A stretch of 64,000 nt of DNA. Source: TMED14 sp002167805 (GTDB lineage: Bacteria > Bacteroidota > Bacteroidia > Flavobacteriales > Schleiferiaceae). Positions 1 to 9,037 of this stretch are shown piece after piece; the stretch's first letter is position 1, and the number at the start of each line of letters is the position of its first letter. Below the pieces are notes generated by a model. That model did no database searches. It was not told the DNA's origin and saw only the letters and a list, made by a program, of their open reading frames with translations. The position numbers and the translations under genes are program-made. The stretch is from NCBI GenBank assembly GCA_965655795.1, contig CBFHHY010000009.1, positions 1-64,000 on the forward strand. The letters run 5' to 3'.

Positions 1-1797
1 TCGTATATACCAGGAGCATGGATTCAAAGTATTCAGTTGACAAAAGGAATCGGCTCGGTGACTAATGGGTTTGAATCTATGACTGGTCAAATAAATGTTG
101 AAATATTAAAACCTGAGGATATCCTCAGTGATATTGCAGCAGCGGGTAAGTCTATTCTTAAAATGAATAGTTATATTAACTGGGGAGGAAGAGCTGAATC
201 TAACTTTATTTATGGAAAACAGCTCACCAATAAATGGTCTTTAGGAGTCCTTGGGCATGTAAGCGGACGAAGTCTAAAAATCGATAATAACAATGATGGG
301 TTTGCAGATATGCCAATTGGTTATCAAGCAAATGGAATGATCCGAGCACGATACTTCGGGCAAAATGGATGGGAAAGCCTTCACTCTTTACACATACTAA
401 ATGATGATAAAGCGGGAGGTCAGATTATAGAATCTCCAGACTTTCAAACAATTATTAACCCATGGAAATCTGAAATGATTCAAAATAGAATAGCTTATAC
501 CTCAAAAATTGGTTGGGTAAATCCCAAAAATCCAAATCAATCCGTAGGAATTATTGTAAATAGCTATCGCCAAAATATGAATGGGAGCATGGGCAGTCTA
601 GATGACCTTTTTAATAAAAAAGAAGTCGATGCTCTTCAAATTGGCGGTCTTACACAAGTGTTATTCAGAAACGAGTGGGGGAAACTTAGCCAAACAAGCT
701 CCGTCGGTTTTTACTACGATGAATACGATATTGAATTTAAAGTGAATGATATCGATCAAAACCAAAACTTTATAGAGCAGAACATTGGGGTTTCTAGCGA
801 GTGGTCATGGGCTCCCAATGAATTTCTCACTTTGGTAGGTGGGGGGCGTTTAGATTGGCATTCTATAATTTCAAGGTCTCAAAACAAATTGCCTTTTTCA
901 CCTCGTATTCATGTGAGACTTGCACCTAATGATAAAAATGTATTTAGAATAGTCTTTGGCCAAGGTTTCAGGATGGCACTACCAATAACTGAAGAATGGG
1001 GAAAGCTCGCTAGTAATAGGCAAATCGTTTGGAATCAATATGGAAATATTTTAGGTGGTGATCAATTATCATATGAGCACTCTACAAATGCCGGAATTAG
1101 CTATACAGGAAATTTTACTTTGAACTACATGCCTGGATCTGTAACTGCAAATCTCCATGGGACATGGTTTGATGAAGCTGTAATTCAAGACTTTTGGACG
1201 TATAGAAGCCGTTACATTTATCCAGATATTACATCATCAAACCCAACTGAGTTTGCAATGATATCTGGATCGGCAGGTATATCTTCATATTATAAATTAA
1301 ATAAAAACACGGAAATTCGATTAGCATATCGTTATCAAGATGTAAATGTTCGAAATGAAATACACGGCACAAATTCAATAAGTATTCTAATGCCTGCCGC
1401 CTTTGTTTCAAAACACATAGCGATGGGAAATATAAGTAGAGAATTTAAAGATGATTGGAGTTTGGATATGACCCTAAAAATTCATGGAGAGCAGCCAATA
1501 CCTAGCACTCATCCTTGGGCTCCAGGAATAGAAGGGAATATAATCGTTAGCGCCCCAGCGTATAGGATATTCAATTGTCAAATACGAAAATCTATTGAAA
1601 AAGGGGACTTCTATTTAGGTGTTGAAAACATATTTAACTTTACACAAGAAAGTCCTATCGATGGAGTCATAAATAATAGCGAGATATTGCGACCTAATCA
1701 CCCTAATTTTATTCAAAATTTTGATGCGACAAGAGTCTGGGGTCCTATTTTTGGCAGGATTATTTATGTAGGTTTCAATTATAATTTGATCGATTAA
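1..1797 (+). CDS. TonB-dependent outer-membrane receptor, 3' part
   Basis: The reading frame is open from base 1, so the gene begins upstream of the window; 598 residues are visible. The first 30 residues read like the end of a plug domain (IPGAWIQSIQLTKG, then SMTGQINVE). The rest is a long run of alternating aromatic and polar strands, as in a 22-strand beta-barrel. It should import a ligand across the outer membrane using TonB energy; the substrate cannot be read from this part. It ends in a strand (GFNYNLID) rather than in a terminal aromatic residue. An ABC ATPase gene starts one base after its stop, so the two are probably cotranscribed. The family is secure, the ligand unknown. Confidence 0.88.
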   Translation, partial: SYIPGAWIQSIQLTKGIGSVTNGFESMTGQINVEILKPEDILSDIAAAGKSILKMNSYINWGGRAESNFIYGKQLTNKWSLGVLGHVSGRSLKIDNNNDGFADMPIGYQANGMIRARYFGQNGWESLHSLHILNDDKAGGQIIESPDFQTIINPWKSEMIQNRIAYTSKIGWVNPKNPNQSVGIIVNSYRQNMNGSMGSLDDLFNKKEVDALQIGGLTQVLFRNEWGKLSQTSSVGFYYDEYDIEFKVNDIDQNQNFIEQNIGVSSEWSWAPNEFLTLVGGGRLDWHSIISRSQNKLPFSPRIHVRLAPNDKNVFRIVFGQGFRMALPITEEWGKLASNRQIVWNQYGNILGGDQLSYEHSTNAGISYTGNFTLNYMPGSVTANLHGTWFDEAVIQDFWTYRSRYIYPDITSSNPTEFAMISGSAGISSYYKLNKNTEIRLAYRYQDVNVRNEIHGTNSISILMPAAFVSKHIAMGNISREFKDDWSLDMTLKIHGEQPIPSTHPWAPGIEGNIIVSAPAYRIFNCQIRKSIEKGDFYLGVENIFNFTQESPIDGVINNSEILRPNHPNFIQNFDATRVWGPIFGRIIYVGFNYNLID

Positions 1798-1798
1798 A

Positions 1799-2482
1799 AT
1801 GAAAGAATTTGTCATAGACTTAAAGAATATAATTCGAAACTTCCAACTTGGACCTCAAACTGTTCACGTTCTAAAAGGCATCGATTTAACAATCAAAAAA
1901 GGAGAATATGTTGCCTTAATGGGCCCTTCCGGTAGCGGCAAGTCAACATTGATGAACTTGCTTGGATGTCTAGATACTCCGACATCTGGTTCTTATATGA
2001 TAGCTAATCGAGATGTGAGCAAAATGAATGATAATCAATTAGCCGATGTGAGAAATAAAGAAATTGGTTTCGTCTTTCAAACTTTTAATCTTATTCCAAG
2101 ACAAACTGCCCTTCAAAATGTTGCATTGCCATTGGTTTACGCTGGCGAAAAAAAAGAGAAGAGAATCTTACGAGCAAAAAAGGTTTTAGATGAAGTCGGT
2201 TTATCAGATAGGATTACCCATAAACCAAATCAATTATCTGGCGGACAAAGACAACGTGTAGCGATTGCCCGAGCATTGGTAAATTCTCCTTCAATAATTC
2301 TTGCCGATGAACCCACGGGAAACTTAGATTCATCAACTTCAAATGAAATCATGAAGCTATTCGAAGAAATTCATAAAAATGGAAATACCTTAATCATAGT
2401 AACTCACGAGGAAGAAATAGCACAGCATGCCAACCGTATAATTAGGCTAAAAGATGGTGAAATCGAAAGTGATACAAATTAA
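1799..2482 (+). CDS. ABC transporter ATP-binding protein, LolD/MacB type
   Basis: This 227-residue single nucleotide-binding domain has Walker A GPSGSGKST at 41-49, the Q-loop in VFQTFNLIP near 91-99, signature LSGGQ at 145-149, Walker B IILADE at 165-170 and the switch histidine H202. The short form with this Q-loop context is typical of the LolD/MacB/FtsE group, whose members power lipoprotein release or efflux across the periplasm. No permease gene follows; it could lie upstream, beyond the window. Its stop codon shares the palindrome TTAA with the stop of infB on the other strand, so the two transcripts converge with no spacer and no visible terminator. Confidence 0.9.
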   Translation: MKEFVIDLKNIIRNFQLGPQTVHVLKGIDLTIKKGEYVALMGPSGSGKSTLMNLLGCLDTPTSGSYMIANRDVSKMNDNQLADVRNKEIGFVFQTFNLIPRQTALQNVALPLVYAGEKKEKRILRAKKVLDEVGLSDRITHKPNQLSGGQRQRVAIARALVNSPSIILADEPTGNLDSSTSNEIMKLFEEIHKNGNTLIIVTHEEEIAQHANRIIRLKDGEIESDTN

Positions 2483-5181
2483 AGTTCACGCTGAACTTCG
2501 ACTTCCTTGAAGCCTTCGATCACGTCACCAACTTTAATATCATTGAAGTTTTTAATATTTAAACCACAATCTGTTCCCTTTTTTACCTCTTTAACATCGT
2601 CCTTAAACCTTTTTAAAGAGCCGAGCTCTCCAGTGTAAACAACAACAGAGTCTCGGATAACACGAATTTTCGAATTCCGAGTAATGGTTCCGTCGATAAC
2701 CATACATCCAGCAATAGTACCAAACTTAGATATTTTAAAAGTCTCTCTAATTTCCAAAGAGCATGTGATTTTCTCTTTAAAGTCAGGAGAGAGCATTCCG
2801 CCCATTGCCTCTTTAATATCATTAATCGCATCATAAATAATGCTGTAAAGGCGTATTTCAATATCTTCTTTTTCAGCAAGTTTTCTTGCTGAACCTGCAG
2901 GTCGAACTTGGAAACCTAGGATAATTGCTTTAGAAGCCGTGGCTAATAATACATCACTATCTGTAATACCTCCAACCGCTTTGTGAACGATATTCACTTG
3001 AATTTCTTCTGTACTCAATCTCTGCAAGGAGTCTGAAAGAGCTTCGATAGAGCCATCTACATCTCCTTTTAAGACGATATTCAACTCTTGGAAATCTCCA
3101 ACTGCAAGACGTCTCCCAATTTCATCAAGAGTAAGATTTTTTTGAGACCTGACAGACTGCTCACGCTGAAGCTGATTTCGACGATTGGCAATAGATTTAG
3201 CTTCTCGCTCATCGGACATCACAATATAATTGTCCCCAGCTTGGGGCGCCCCATCAAGCCCTAAAATTGATACTGGGACAGATGGCCCTGCTGTTTTCAG
3301 CTGTTTTCCTCTTTCATCCATCATTGCCCTTACTTTACCAGAATAAGGACCTACTAAAATATAATCACCAACTTTTAATGTCCCCGTTTCGTTTAAAAGC
3401 GTAATTACATAACCACGTCCCTTGTCAAGGGTGGCCTCAATTACTGTTCCTTTTGCTGATCTATCCGGGTCAGCCTTAAGATCAAGCAGCTCTGCCTCGA
3501 GTAAAACCTTTTCCAAAAGCTTATCAACATTTAATCCAGATTTAGCAGATATATCTTGTGATTGTATTTTACCTCCCCAATCTTCAACCAAGATATTCAT
3601 TTGGCTCAATTGTTCCTTGATTTTATCCGGATTTGCATCAGGTCTATCTATTTTATTAATTGCGAATACGATGGGAACATTTGCAGCCTGAGCGTGACTT
3701 ATTGCTTCCTTGGTTTGCGGCATAACAGAATCATCAGCGGAAACGACAATGATTGCAATGTCTGTTACTTGTGCCCCACGGGCCCTCATCGCAGTAAATG
3801 CTTCGTGACCTGGAGTGTCTAAAAAAGAAATGGATTGTCCATTAAGTAATTGAACTGAATATGCACCAATATGCTGGGTAATTCCACCTGCTTCACCAGC
3901 GATAACATTGTCTTTACGAATAAAATCAAGCAAGGATGTTTTTCCATGATCAACATGGCCCATCACCGTAACTATTGGAGAGCGAGAGACAAGGTTTTCC
4001 TCTTGGTCTTCATCATTAAAAACTTCTTGCATTTCCTCATCGACGAATTCTACACTAAAGCCAAATTCTTCAGCAATAATTGTCAAAGTTTCTTTGTCCA
4101 GTCTTTGATTCATACTGGCCATTATTCCTAAAGACATGCATGTAGAGATGACATCTGCAGGAGAGGCTGACATTTGGTTAGCAAATTCCAATAAGGTCAC
4201 GAACTCCGTAAGCTTTAAAACCTTTTCTCCTTCAATACGCTCGATTTCTGCCATTTCCTTGGCTTCAGATCTTTCAGCCCGCTTATCTCTTCTGATTTTG
4301 GAGCCTTTAGATTTTTTACTTCCACCCAACTTCTCCAAAGTTTCTTTTATCTTTTTTTCGATATCTGCCTTAGAAACTTCAGGTTTAGCTTGAGCCTTTG
4401 GATTTCTTCCTTTTCCTCCACCTAAACCAGGTCGATTGTTGTCTCTTCTTTTAGCTCCAACTGAGGCTGCGCCGGTCGTAGTTCTACCCCCTCCAGCAGC
4501 TGGCTTTTGAAGCCCCTCCGTTTTAATTCGCTTTCTTTTACCACCTTCTCCCGCAGCTTTGGGCTTTTTTGCGAACTGTTGAAGGTCTATCGTTTTACCT
4601 GTCAGTTTTGGTCCATCTAACTTTTTGTACTCAGTCTTATGGTTTGCATCCTCTTCTGATATAGTTGTAATTTTTTCAGGCTCAATATTTTTATCATCAG
4701 ATTTAATAGATGACAGCTTTTCATCAGAGGGAGTCTCTATGACTTTAGAATCTGAATTTTTCTCCTGATTTTTTTTCTGTTGAAATAACTCTTCTTTTTG
4801 CTCTCCTTTTAGTTCCTCATCCTTTGAGACGACTTCTGGTTGTTTTTTAGGACTCTTTGGTGCCAAGTCAATTTTTCCTGAAATTTTTGGCCCTTTTAGA
4901 TCTAACCCGGCTCTAAAGATTTGATTTTTTTTGGGTGATTCTTCGCGCTCAGCTTGAATAGCCTCTTTTTCGTCTCGCTTTTGTTGAATAAGTGTTTCAG
5001 CTTCGTCTTTTTTTGTCTTATCCGAAGCGAAATTCTCAAGCAAAAAATCATATTCTATTTGATTAATTTTTGCATTGCGGTTTTTATCCACAACATGACC
5101 CTTCGATTTTAAATAATCGACAGCCGTATCGAGTCCAATATTTAACTCGCTGAGAACTTTACTAATTCGGTAATTACTCAT
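2479..5181 (-). CDS. infB: Translation initiation factor IF-2
   Basis: IF-2 is the GTPase that brings initiator tRNA to the 30S subunit and promotes subunit joining. At 900 residues it has the usual long bacterial form: an IF2_N helical domain in the first 50 residues, a charged low-complexity linker rich in Lys, Glu and Gly to about residue 320, then the G domain and the beta-barrel/C2 domains. G1 is GHVDHGKT at 408-415, G3 is DTPGHEAF and G4 is NKID. It is the last gene of the rimP-nusA-infB operon, 34 bases after nusA. It ends against the convergent ABC ATPase gene, the two stops sharing TTAA. Confidence 0.98.
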   Translation of the reverse strand: MSNYRISKVLSELNIGLDTAVDYLKSKGHVVDKNRNAKINQIEYDFLLENFASDKTKKDEAETLIQQKRDEKEAIQAEREESPKKNQIFRAGLDLKGPKISGKIDLAPKSPKKQPEVVSKDEELKGEQKEELFQQKKNQEKNSDSKVIETPSDEKLSSIKSDDKNIEPEKITTISEEDANHKTEYKKLDGPKLTGKTIDLQQFAKKPKAAGEGGKRKRIKTEGLQKPAAGGGRTTTGAASVGAKRRDNNRPGLGGGKGRNPKAQAKPEVSKADIEKKIKETLEKLGGSKKSKGSKIRRDKRAERSEAKEMAEIERIEGEKVLKLTEFVTLLEFANQMSASPADVISTCMSLGIMASMNQRLDKETLTIIAEEFGFSVEFVDEEMQEVFNDEDQEENLVSRSPIVTVMGHVDHGKTSLLDFIRKDNVIAGEAGGITQHIGAYSVQLLNGQSISFLDTPGHEAFTAMRARGAQVTDIAIIVVSADDSVMPQTKEAISHAQAANVPIVFAINKIDRPDANPDKIKEQLSQMNILVEDWGGKIQSQDISAKSGLNVDKLLEKVLLEAELLDLKADPDRSAKGTVIEATLDKGRGYVITLLNETGTLKVGDYILVGPYSGKVRAMMDERGKQLKTAGPSVPVSILGLDGAPQAGDNYIVMSDEREAKSIANRRNQLQREQSVRSQKNLTLDEIGRRLAVGDFQELNIVLKGDVDGSIEALSDSLQRLSTEEIQVNIVHKAVGGITDSDVLLATASKAIILGFQVRPAGSARKLAEKEDIEIRLYSIIYDAINDIKEAMGGMLSPDFKEKITCSLEIRETFKISKFGTIAGCMVIDGTITRNSKIRVIRDSVVVYTGELGSLKRFKDDVKEVKKGTDCGLNIKNFNDIKVGDVIEGFKEVEVQREL

Positions 5182-5215
5182 ATGTTGTGAATTTTCGTTT
5201 TAATTGTTTCAAATA

Positions 5216-6457
5216 TTAATCTTCAAACTCTTTTTTAAGAACACCTCTAACTTCTTCAACGGTCTCAATCTCTAGATCCGAACGCCTTGCTATGTCATCA
5301 GTATCGACATTCAAGATACTCTTGGCAGTATCATATCCACTTTTTCGAAGTTGCTCAATAACCCACCCTTCGATCTCGTCAGAAAATTCAACTAGTTCGA
5401 CATCTTCTTCATGAACAATATCTTCTCGGTAAACATCTATTTCATACTCCGTCAACCTACTAGCCAATCTAATGTTAGTTCCGCCCCTTCCGATCGCAAG
5501 ACTTACTTGATCTGCAGGCAGATAAACATCCACTTTTTTGGTTTCTTCGTTCATGACCATATTTGTAATTTTTGCAGGAGATAAAGCCCGTTGAATATAC
5601 AATTGGTGATTTGTAGTGAAATTAATGACATCAATATTTTCACTTCTTAGCTCTCGAACAATTCCGTGAATTCTTGAACCTTTCATTCCAACGCAAGCGC
5701 CGACAGGGTCAATCCGGTCATCGTAACTCTCAACGGCTACCTTTGCCTTTTCTCCCGGTATGCGCACGACTCCTTTTACAGTAATTATTCCATCAAAAAC
5801 CTCAGGTATTTCTGTTTCAAAGAGCTTTGCTAAAAAATTATCTGCAGTTCTACTTAGGAGAATAAATGGTTTAGTACCTCGAATCTCAACTGACTTGACA
5901 ATGGATCTTACAGTATCACCTTTCCTAAAAAAATCTTTTTCTGGAATCATCTCATCCCTTCGAAGAATTAGTTCATTTTGTTGATCGTCATAAATAATTA
6001 TTTCACGATTCCTAACATGATGAACTTCTCCCGTGATGATCTCACCCTCCATATCCTTGTAGCGCTTGTAGAGTTCACCACTGTCATGCTCTTGAACTTT
6101 TTGTACTAGTGTTTGACGAAATGCCAAAATGAATCGCCTACCTAAATCGATCATTTTAATTTCTTCCGAAACTTCCTCTCCAACCTCAAAATCTGGCTCG
6201 ATTTTGATGGCTTCGCTATATGAAATCTCTAGATTCGGATCTTCAATAGAATCATCCTTAACAATGATTCTATTCCTCCATATTTCCAGGTCTCCTTTAT
6301 CCGGATTTACAATCACGTCAAAATTTTCGTCAGTTTCAAACTTCTTGCGAAGTTGAATGCGAAAAGCCTCTTCAATAAAAGACATAAGAGTAACTCGGTC
6401 GATGTTTTTCTCATCTTTGAACTCTCCAAATGATTCGATAATAGCTATATTTTCCAT
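5216..6457 (-). CDS. nusA: Transcription termination/antitermination factor NusA
   Basis: NusA binds RNA polymerase and nascent RNA, promoting pausing and intrinsic termination. The 413 residues show the N-terminal polymerase-binding domain (about 1-125), an S1 domain (about 136-204), KH1 with GMKGSR at 257-262 and KH2 with AIGRGGTN at 321-328. A helix-hairpin-helix-like tail (IEGWVIEQLRKSGYDTAKSI) ends the protein. It lacks the two extra C-terminal acidic repeats of E. coli NusA, as is usual outside gammaproteobacteria. It lies 12 bases after rimP, and the operon leader carries a terminator-like hairpin through which NusA could regulate itself. Confidence 0.97.
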   Translation of the reverse strand: MENIAIIESFGEFKDEKNIDRVTLMSFIEEAFRIQLRKKFETDENFDVIVNPDKGDLEIWRNRIIVKDDSIEDPNLEISYSEAIKIEPDFEVGEEVSEEIKMIDLGRRFILAFRQTLVQKVQEHDSGELYKRYKDMEGEIITGEVHHVRNREIIIYDDQQNELILRRDEMIPEKDFFRKGDTVRSIVKSVEIRGTKPFILLSRTADNFLAKLFETEIPEVFDGIITVKGVVRIPGEKAKVAVESYDDRIDPVGACVGMKGSRIHGIVRELRSENIDVINFTTNHQLYIQRALSPAKITNMVMNEETKKVDVYLPADQVSLAIGRGGTNIRLASRLTEYEIDVYREDIVHEEDVELVEFSDEIEGWVIEQLRKSGYDTAKSILNVDTDDIARRSDLEIETVEEVRGVLKKEFED

Positions 6458-6469
6458 AATTCAAAAATT

Positions 6470-6937
6470 TCAGAATTTAAAGTCTAAAACAATTTTTGAC
6501 ACATCCTTTAAAGGAATGGTTTTATTAATATTCTTGTCCATTTTTCCTTTTCCTTTGGCCTTCGGGACACGCTCCGTCCAATGGATTTCTATTTGCTTGC
6601 CGTCAAATGATTTTAAAGTCCCCTTAAAAGGGTTTCCGCTCTCGGGAGTACTAACTTTCACTGATCGACCAATATTCTTTTTATACTGCTCCGAAACTTT
6701 AAAAGAACTGAACATACCTGGCGAGGACACCTCAATTGAATAATCATCTGAGGCATCGCCAAGTGCATTTTCAATGGAACGGCTTAATAACTTTAGTTGA
6801 TCCACAGAAATATGGCCCTCAATCAAGTCAACAAACAACTTGATTTGTTTTTCATTGTTAATATCAAGATCCACGAGAAATGCATCAATTTTTGCAATCT
6901 CAGTTTCAATTAATTTTTTTAAGTCTAAAAACTCCAT
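6470..6937 (-). CDS. rimP: Ribosome maturation factor RimP
   Basis: RimP assists maturation of the 30S subunit. I place the start at the ATG at 6937 (MEFLDLKKLIETEIAKI), giving 155 residues, the usual family length. A longer frame from 6964 would begin inside the leader hairpin and adds nothing conserved. The N-terminal domain contains the IEVSSPG motif typical of RimP, and the C-terminal SH3-like domain runs from about residue 85 to the end. It is first in rimP-nusA-infB, an order found across many bacteria. Transcription probably starts near 7005. Confidence 0.95.
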   Translation of the reverse strand: MEFLDLKKLIETEIAKIDAFLVDLDINNEKQIKLFVDLIEGHISVDQLKLLSRSIENALGDASDDYSIEVSSPGMFSSFKVSEQYKKNIGRSVKVSTPESGNPFKGTLKSFDGKQIEIHWTERVPKAKGKGKMDKNINKTIPLKDVSKIVLDFKF

Positions 6938-6962
6938 CTCTATTCTAAAAAGTTTAAAGAAC

Positions 6963-6991
6963 AAAAGAGGGGACTTGCGGTCCCCTCTTTT
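6963..6991 (-). terminator. Terminator-like hairpin in the rimP-nusA-infB leader (candidate attenuator)
   Basis: A perfect 12-bp inverted repeat (6963-6974 and 6980-6991, GC core GAGGGGAC) encloses a 5-base loop. On the minus strand it is followed by a T-rich run (TTTTGTTCTTT) and then the rimP start 26 bases later. A candidate promoter -7 element lies just upstream at 7012-7019. No gene on either strand ends here, so it is not an ordinary gene-end terminator. It has the geometry of a leader attenuator. The hairpin is seen directly; its regulatory role is inferred. Confidence 0.75.
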
Positions 6992-7011
6992 CTTTCTTCA
7001 ACAAGTCGTGG

Positions 7012-7019
7012 CAAAAATA
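7012..7019 (-). promoter_or_regulatory. Candidate promoter -7 element for rimP-nusA-infB
   Basis: On the minus strand this reads TATTTTTG, an exact match to the Bacteroidota -7 consensus TAnnTTTG. The expected -33 TTTG is not found at 19-20 bases upstream, so this rests on one element plus position. Initiation near 7005 would give a leader of about 68 bases containing the hairpin at 6963-6991. Confidence 0.5.
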
Positions 7020-7168
7020 CATAAAAGTTGGTTAAAGTTTACCATTCTAATAATTCATTGTCTAAACCCCTTGATCTAAGGCCAATTTTTATTTGTCACT
7101 TATCGGCTATCTTTCTTTTTGGCATTGAATTTGTCAAGTGTTTATGACTTACGATTTATTTTCTATCC

Positions 7169-8872
7169 ATGAATCTCAAAATACCTACTTTTTTTCTCCT
7201 TTCAATGTTGATAAATTCAAGTGTTTTTTCAGCGGAAAGTAATCTAAAAATTGAACCCTTAAAGCAGGACTCTTTATCTAGGCTAAATTCAGAGTCCAGT
7301 TTTCAATCTACTTCATCAAGCTGTCTACCCATTTTAGCTCCTTATTGTGAAGACTTTGAAGACTCCTCGTGGGTCGGATACTACCCTAGTTTTGGACCGG
7401 GTTTTTATGGAAGTATTGGCAATTGCTGGTCGCGCTCTGATTCTACAGGTTTTATTTGGAGTTTTAAAACCGGTGGGTCAACATGGAATTCTTCGGGGCC
7501 CGGACAAAGTGTTGTTTCTACAACTGGGAAATATATGTTTACCCAGCCAGATGGAAATAGTCCAATAAACTCAACAAGCATTACCACTCCATGGTTTGAT
7601 TTAACAGCACTAGATACTCCGGCAGTTTATTTTAAAAGTCATTTATATGGTGCCGCCATTCAATCTCTGTCTGTAGACATCGATTTCGGTAATGGGTGGA
7701 CAAGCGCCAGCGGCCCTAATACTTTGATATCTTTAGCGCCAACACAACAAAAAAATTCACCTTGGCAACAAAACATTGTGAACCTTCTGCAATATCAAAA
7801 TGACACTGTAAGATTTCGAATAACGGGAACTAGAAGTGCTCAAGCTGCGAAAATTGCCGTTGATGATTTCTGTATTGATGAAGCCCCATTTTGCCCTCCA
7901 GCTTTAGCATCTTTTTACGATTATGGAAATTTTCTCTCTCGCGGATTCGTGGCTTCTAATGTTCCCACCAATGCTCAATGCACGTGGGATTTTGGTGATG
8001 GCAGTTCAGGAAGCGGAACTCCGGCTTTCCACACCTATAGTACCCCAGGATCTTATAACGTGAAGCTAACAGTCCAATTGCCCTGCGGCTCTGTTGATGA
8101 TACGACTCAAATAGTGAACGTTTGCTCTTCTCTTGGCAATCCTGTTTTTACATTTCAAGAGAATGGGTTTACCTATGATTTCCAAGTATCATCTGGAGGA
8201 AATGGTTCATCAGGTTTCTTATGGGACTTTGGTGATGGGAATTTTGGTTCCGGGACAACCGTTTCACATACTTATTCTTCCTCCGGCATATTTAATGTAA
8301 TATTAAAATCTTACAATAACTGTAACGACACCAATAGCTTTAGCTCTGTTATTGATATCTGCGACCCAGCTGACTCCATTCTTGCGAATTGGACTGCGCA
8401 ATTAGTTTCTACTGGGCCCGCTGGAATGGTTATAGATTTTGATGCTGAAGTCTCTTTGGGAGCCACTTACTACAAATGGTATTTTGGAGATGGCGATTCA
8501 GGAGTTGGCAAAGTAGTAACCCATACCTACAATCCCCCAGGGCTCTTTTATAATGTCACTTTGGCTGTTTCAAATGATTGTAATGGAGCTGATGCCATCA
8601 CAAAGTCATTGACAACAATTGGAACCAATGAAGAGGAGCTAAATTCCAATAAAATTTGGCCAACCGTCCTTTCTCGGGGTCAAAAATTATATTTTACAAC
8701 AAATAGGGATCCATCAAGGTTTAGAAATAAAATTAAAATTATTGACTCCCTAGGCAGAATAATGAAGTACTACAAAATGTCTGATGGAATTGAAATCCCC
8801 AGTCACTGGCCGAGTGGGAGCTATTTCATAAAAATTGACAATAAAACCTTCAAGTTCTTTTTGACGAAATAA
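7169..8872 (+). CDS. Secreted PKD-repeat protein with T9SS C-terminal sorting domain
   Basis: This 567-residue exported protein has a signal peptide (about 1-21, ending SVFS-AES) and a MAM/jelly-roll-like domain from the cysteine segment PYCEDFED to about residue 245. Three PKD beta-sandwich repeats follow, marked by WDFGDG, WDFGDG and WYFGDG, each followed by an HTY motif about 13 residues later. The last 75 residues have the form of a T9SS type A sorting domain: an N-terminal WPT segment, DSLGR and a terminal PSGSYFIKI strand. It is therefore probably carried to the cell surface by type IX secretion and may serve in adhesion or carbohydrate contact. No catalytic motif was seen. It is a single-gene unit. 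Confidence 0.85.
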   Translation: MNLKIPTFFLLSMLINSSVFSAESNLKIEPLKQDSLSRLNSESSFQSTSSSCLPILAPYCEDFEDSSWVGYYPSFGPGFYGSIGNCWSRSDSTGFIWSFKTGGSTWNSSGPGQSVVSTTGKYMFTQPDGNSPINSTSITTPWFDLTALDTPAVYFKSHLYGAAIQSLSVDIDFGNGWTSASGPNTLISLAPTQQKNSPWQQNIVNLLQYQNDTVRFRITGTRSAQAAKIAVDDFCIDEAPFCPPALASFYDYGNFLSRGFVASNVPTNAQCTWDFGDGSSGSGTPAFHTYSTPGSYNVKLTVQLPCGSVDDTTQIVNVCSSLGNPVFTFQENGFTYDFQVSSGGNGSSGFLWDFGDGNFGSGTTVSHTYSSSGIFNVILKSYNNCNDTNSFSSVIDICDPADSILANWTAQLVSTGPAGMVIDFDAEVSLGATYYKWYFGDGDSGVGKVVTHTYNPPGLFYNVTLAVSNDCNGADAITKSLTTIGTNEEELNSNKIWPTVLSRGQKLYFTTNRDPSRFRNKIKIIDSLGRIMKYYKMSDGIEIPSHWPSGSYFIKIDNKTFKFFLTK

Positions 8873-8875
8873 AAA

Positions 8876-8909
8876 ATCCTTGGTAAATCTGTATGGATTT
8901 ACCAAGGAT
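8876..8909 (-). terminator. Rho-independent terminator of tRNA-Gln
   Basis: A perfect 14-bp stem (8876-8889 with 8896-8909) encloses a 6-base loop. On the minus strand it follows the tRNA by a few bases and is followed by TTTTTT, so it is a strong terminator for the tRNA transcript. On the plus strand it lies 3 bases after the PKD gene stop but lacks a T tract, so it would act weakly in that direction. Confidence 0.85.
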
Positions 8910-8915
8910 ATAAAG

Positions 8916-8986
8916 TTGCCCCACTAGGACTCGAACCTAGACTGACGGTACCAAAAACCGCTGTCCTGCCTTTAGACGATGGGGCA
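8916..8986 (-). tRNA. tRNA-Gln (anticodon TTG)
   Basis: The 71-base gene folds as a cloverleaf. The acceptor stem TGCCCCA (8986-8980) pairs with TGGGGCA (8923-8917), with discriminator A at 8916. The anticodon stem GCGGT/ACCGT encloses the loop TTTTGGT with anticodon TTG at 8954-8952. The T arm CTAGG-TTCGAGT-CCTAG is complete. No CCA is encoded. It stands alone, with its own consensus promoter (9001-9031) and its own terminator (8876-8909). Confidence 0.95.
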
Positions 8987-9000
8987 CCGTTTTGGGTCGA

Positions 9001-9031
9001 CAAAGTTAATCAGTGAACCTTACCAGACAAA
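9001..9031 (-). promoter_or_regulatory. Promoter of tRNA-Gln, Bacteroidota consensus
   Basis: On the minus strand the -33 element TTTG (9031-9028) is separated by exactly 19 bases from the -7 element TAACTTTG (9008-9001). This matches TTTG-N19-TAnnTTTG perfectly. Initiation near 8995 would be about 9 bases before the tRNA 5' end at 8986. Confidence 0.8.
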
Positions 9032-9037
9032 TGATTT

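Noticed and set aside
6357..6743. Plus-strand 128-codon frame over nusA/rimP
   Set aside because: It runs antisense to two conserved genes and shows no domain or signal sequence.
7130..7157. TTTG and TACGATTT before the PKD gene as a promoter
   Set aside because: The spacing is 16 rather than 19-20 and the -7 element lacks its terminal G, so it is too weak to list as a promoter.
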